From Synechococcales cyanobacterium bin31.maxbin.ball.101 (GTDB taxonomy: Bacteria > Cyanobacteriota > Cyanobacteriia > Leptolyngbyales > Leptolyngbyaceae): DNA of 64,000 bases. Below, piece by piece: positions 62,454 to 64,000 of this stretch. The position numbers and the translations under genes are program-made. Under the pieces are notes generated by a model. That model did no database searches, was not told the origin of the DNA, and saw only the letters and a program-made list of their open reading frames with translations. The stretch covers positions 1 to 64,000 of the forward strand of contig JAAFJU010000005.1 of the NCBI GenBank assembly GCA_013298165.1. Direction: 5' to 3'. The first letter of the stretch is position 1. Each line of letters opens with the position of its first letter.

Positions 62454-63881
62454 CTATCTCCCTTTACCCAACAACACAACTCGAACCGTCTTAAACAAAA
62501 TCCCAATATCTAACCAAAACGAATAGTTCTTGATGTAATACAAGTCATAGGCCAATTTCTCATAGGCATCCTCCACCGAGGCCCCATAGGGATACATCAC
62601 CTGTGCCCAGCCCGTAATCCCTGGCTTCACCAAGTAGCGAATGTCATAATAAGGAATCGCCTCAGCGAGTTGTACATCGAACTCAGGACGCTCAGGACGC
62701 GGACCTACCAGGCTCATGTCCCCTTTCAACACATTCCAAAACTGCGGTAACTCATCAATTCGCGTTAACCGAATGAACTGCCCCACCTTTGTAATGCGAG
62801 AATCACTCTTACTGGCCCATTGTGCCCCTTGAGACTCCGCATCCGTCCGCATCGATCGGAACTTGTACACCCGAAATGGATTATTACTAATGCCAGTCCG
62901 AATCTGACTATAAAAGACTGGACCTCGACTATCGAGCTTAATCAGTACCGCCGTCAAAATCATAATCGGCGATACCAGTAACAGTAAGATGCCTGAAAAT
63001 ACGACATCCACAATGCGCTTTAGGCGAGTATTAAAACCACTGGGCAGAAGATTGAATCCCGTACTGAAAATGAACCAGTTATCTTTCAATAATGCCGCCG
63101 GAACCTTATAACATAGGGCTTCGTAAAAATCAGGCAGTCGATAAATCGGAACCCCCTGCAACCTTAAGTCCATTAATTGTCGCGTGTGCAAATCCGACAC
63201 ATGCAGATCATCCGACATCAACAGCCCCGCCCAAGCAGGCGATCGGTCCTCATCCAAAAACTCATCGCGCTCAATGCACTGAAAGCCACTCTTCATCAAA
63301 TCAATGGATCGATCGAAGCTCTCCACCACCACTGAAAACTTCGCTCTTACCTCCTTCTCCAGCGACTCCTGAGCAAACTGTAAGGCTTTGCGATCGCTCC
63401 CCAAAATCAACCATCGTAGCTGTTCCGCTTGGCTCTTCATCCAGGCTCCAGCCCAAAGCCGCAGCATCACCGCCCACACCATAAAGAGCAAAAAGCTAGA
63501 ACCCCAAGTCGCCCGTCCCAAGATGGCGTTATCTGCCACAATTCCAGATAGATTAATAAATCCCGCTAATACGATCGCCGTAAAGATTCCACTCACCACA
63601 ATCCGAGCAGGCGCGCGTAGTCCCAGCGTCTGAGTATTGGGGCGGTAGGCTTCAGCCAAATAAAGTCCAACCAGCATAATCATCGAAAACCCAATAAAAA
63701 TTGGATCGACCAGACTTAAAAATTTAGCAAATCTAGCCCAATACACCACCTGCCAAGAACAAATCAACCCCAGTACATCTGCCAGTAATAGCAGCCGTGC
63801 AAGATTTGACGATTGGGCTAGAGGCTGATGCTTAACAGGCGATCGCAAAACAGTCTTTTGAGAAGCAACTGTAGATGTCAT
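62454..63881 (-). CDS. Undecaprenyl-phosphate sugar-1-phosphate transferase (WbaP/EpsE-like)
   Basis: 475-residue polyprenol-phosphate glycosyl-1-phosphate transferase that starts repeat-unit assembly. Four to five N-terminal helices (about 30-150), a CoA-binding-like soluble region, another helix (IVDVVFSGILLLLVSPIMIL, about 290-310), then the catalytic bacterial sugar transferase domain with FRSMRTDAE, RIDELPQFWNVLKGDMS and LVGPRPERPEF. The enzyme usually transfers glucose- or galactose-1-phosphate. Probably the first gene of the polysaccharide operon; 119 bp upstream remain in the window and show no further gene. Confidence 0.92.
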   Translation of the reverse strand: MTSTVASQKTVLRSPVKHQPLAQSSNLARLLLLADVLGLICSWQVVYWARFAKFLSLVDPIFIGFSMIMLVGLYLAEAYRPNTQTLGLRAPARIVVSGIFTAIVLAGFINLSGIVADNAILGRATWGSSFLLFMVWAVMLRLWAGAWMKSQAEQLRWLILGSDRKALQFAQESLEKEVRAKFSVVVESFDRSIDLMKSGFQCIERDEFLDEDRSPAWAGLLMSDDLHVSDLHTRQLMDLRLQGVPIYRLPDFYEALCYKVPAALLKDNWFIFSTGFNLLPSGFNTRLKRIVDVVFSGILLLLVSPIMILTAVLIKLDSRGPVFYSQIRTGISNNPFRVYKFRSMRTDAESQGAQWASKSDSRITKVGQFIRLTRIDELPQFWNVLKGDMSLVGPRPERPEFDVQLAEAIPYYDIRYLVKPGITGWAQVMYPYGASVEDAYEKLAYDLYYIKNYSFWLDIGILFKTVRVVLLGKGR

Positions 63882-64000
63882 GATTAATTCAGGAATATAG
63901 AACGTTGTGATTTTCGGGAACTAATAAAAATCAAGGCATCAGTTTTTATAACGCTCGTAACTTGAGATAAGTAATAACCATGCGTTGTAAATGGTTGTTT

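Overview
The window is chromosomal DNA from a cyanobacterium, probably a filamentous non-heterocystous one; I cannot name the genus. The evidence is the density of CGATCG/GCGATCGC (HIP1-type) palindromes, a Ycf51-family gene, a complete cmpABCD bicarbonate transporter with its divergent CmpR regulator, and typical cyanobacterial accessory families (Uma2 nuclease, PIN/antitoxin pairs, NB-ARC/TPR proteins, C-rich dispersed intergenic repeats). No rRNA, tRNA or CRISPR array is visible. By eye, base composition is moderate up to about 44 kb and clearly AT-richer from about 44.7 to 61 kb.

Layout. 0-6 kb: housekeeping-type genes (PPP-type phosphatase, DUF900 hydrolase, precorrin-8X methylmutase, Ycf51, iron-type alcohol dehydrogenase). 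5.9-12.6 kb: cmpR and cmpABCD for inorganic carbon uptake. 12.7-19.1 kb: an accessory, defence-like stretch with a PIN toxin and antitoxin, an NB-ARC/TPR receptor next to a small Bell-like effector that shares an amyloid-like motif with it, an HNH nuclease and a Uma2 nuclease, with several repeat families between them. 19.3-22.4 kb: exported agmatine-deiminase-like enzyme, SMR-like membrane protein, PurT. 22.4-29.8 kb: a five-gene signalling operon (PknG-like kinase, PP2C phosphatase, VWA, zinc ribbon-FHA, and a four-helix membrane protein with the topology of GlnX). 29.9-34.5 kb: CreD, an AT-hook basic protein, aminopeptidase P, a Spy-like periplasmic protein.

35-64 kb is one large surface polysaccharide region with a peptide cluster inside it. 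A Wzc-like polysaccharide co-polymerase/BY-kinase is at the left on the plus strand; the initiating sugar-phosphate transferase and GalE are at the right, and the genes between (glycosyltransferases, UDP-glucuronate epimerase, two related flippases, an EpsG-like polymerase, a GT-C-like protein, three methyltransferases, and a UbiA/HAD pair suggesting a polyprenyl-phosphate pentose donor) run on the minus strand. Between Wzc and the glycosyltransferases lies a complete lasso-type RiPP cluster on the minus strand (37.5-45.2 kb): nucleotidyltransferase, PqqD-like B1, transglutaminase-like B2, asparagine-synthetase-like cyclase, two paralogous 67-residue precursors, an HprK-like kinase and an ABC exporter.

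The strongest candidates for something undescribed are (1) the lasso-type cluster, whose two precursors have a normal leader but atypical, long core regions with a shared GxGDxI...SLIxI pattern and no C-terminal Ser for the kinase; (2) the NB-ARC receptor/Bell effector pair with matched NTNIIGG motifs; and (3) the PknG/FHA/GlnX-like operon, which resembles the actinobacterial GlnX-PknG-GarA pathway with a phosphatase and a VWA protein added. Several small mobile elements are also visible, the best a 155-bp MITE with a perfect 10-bp target duplication immediately upstream of a flippase gene.
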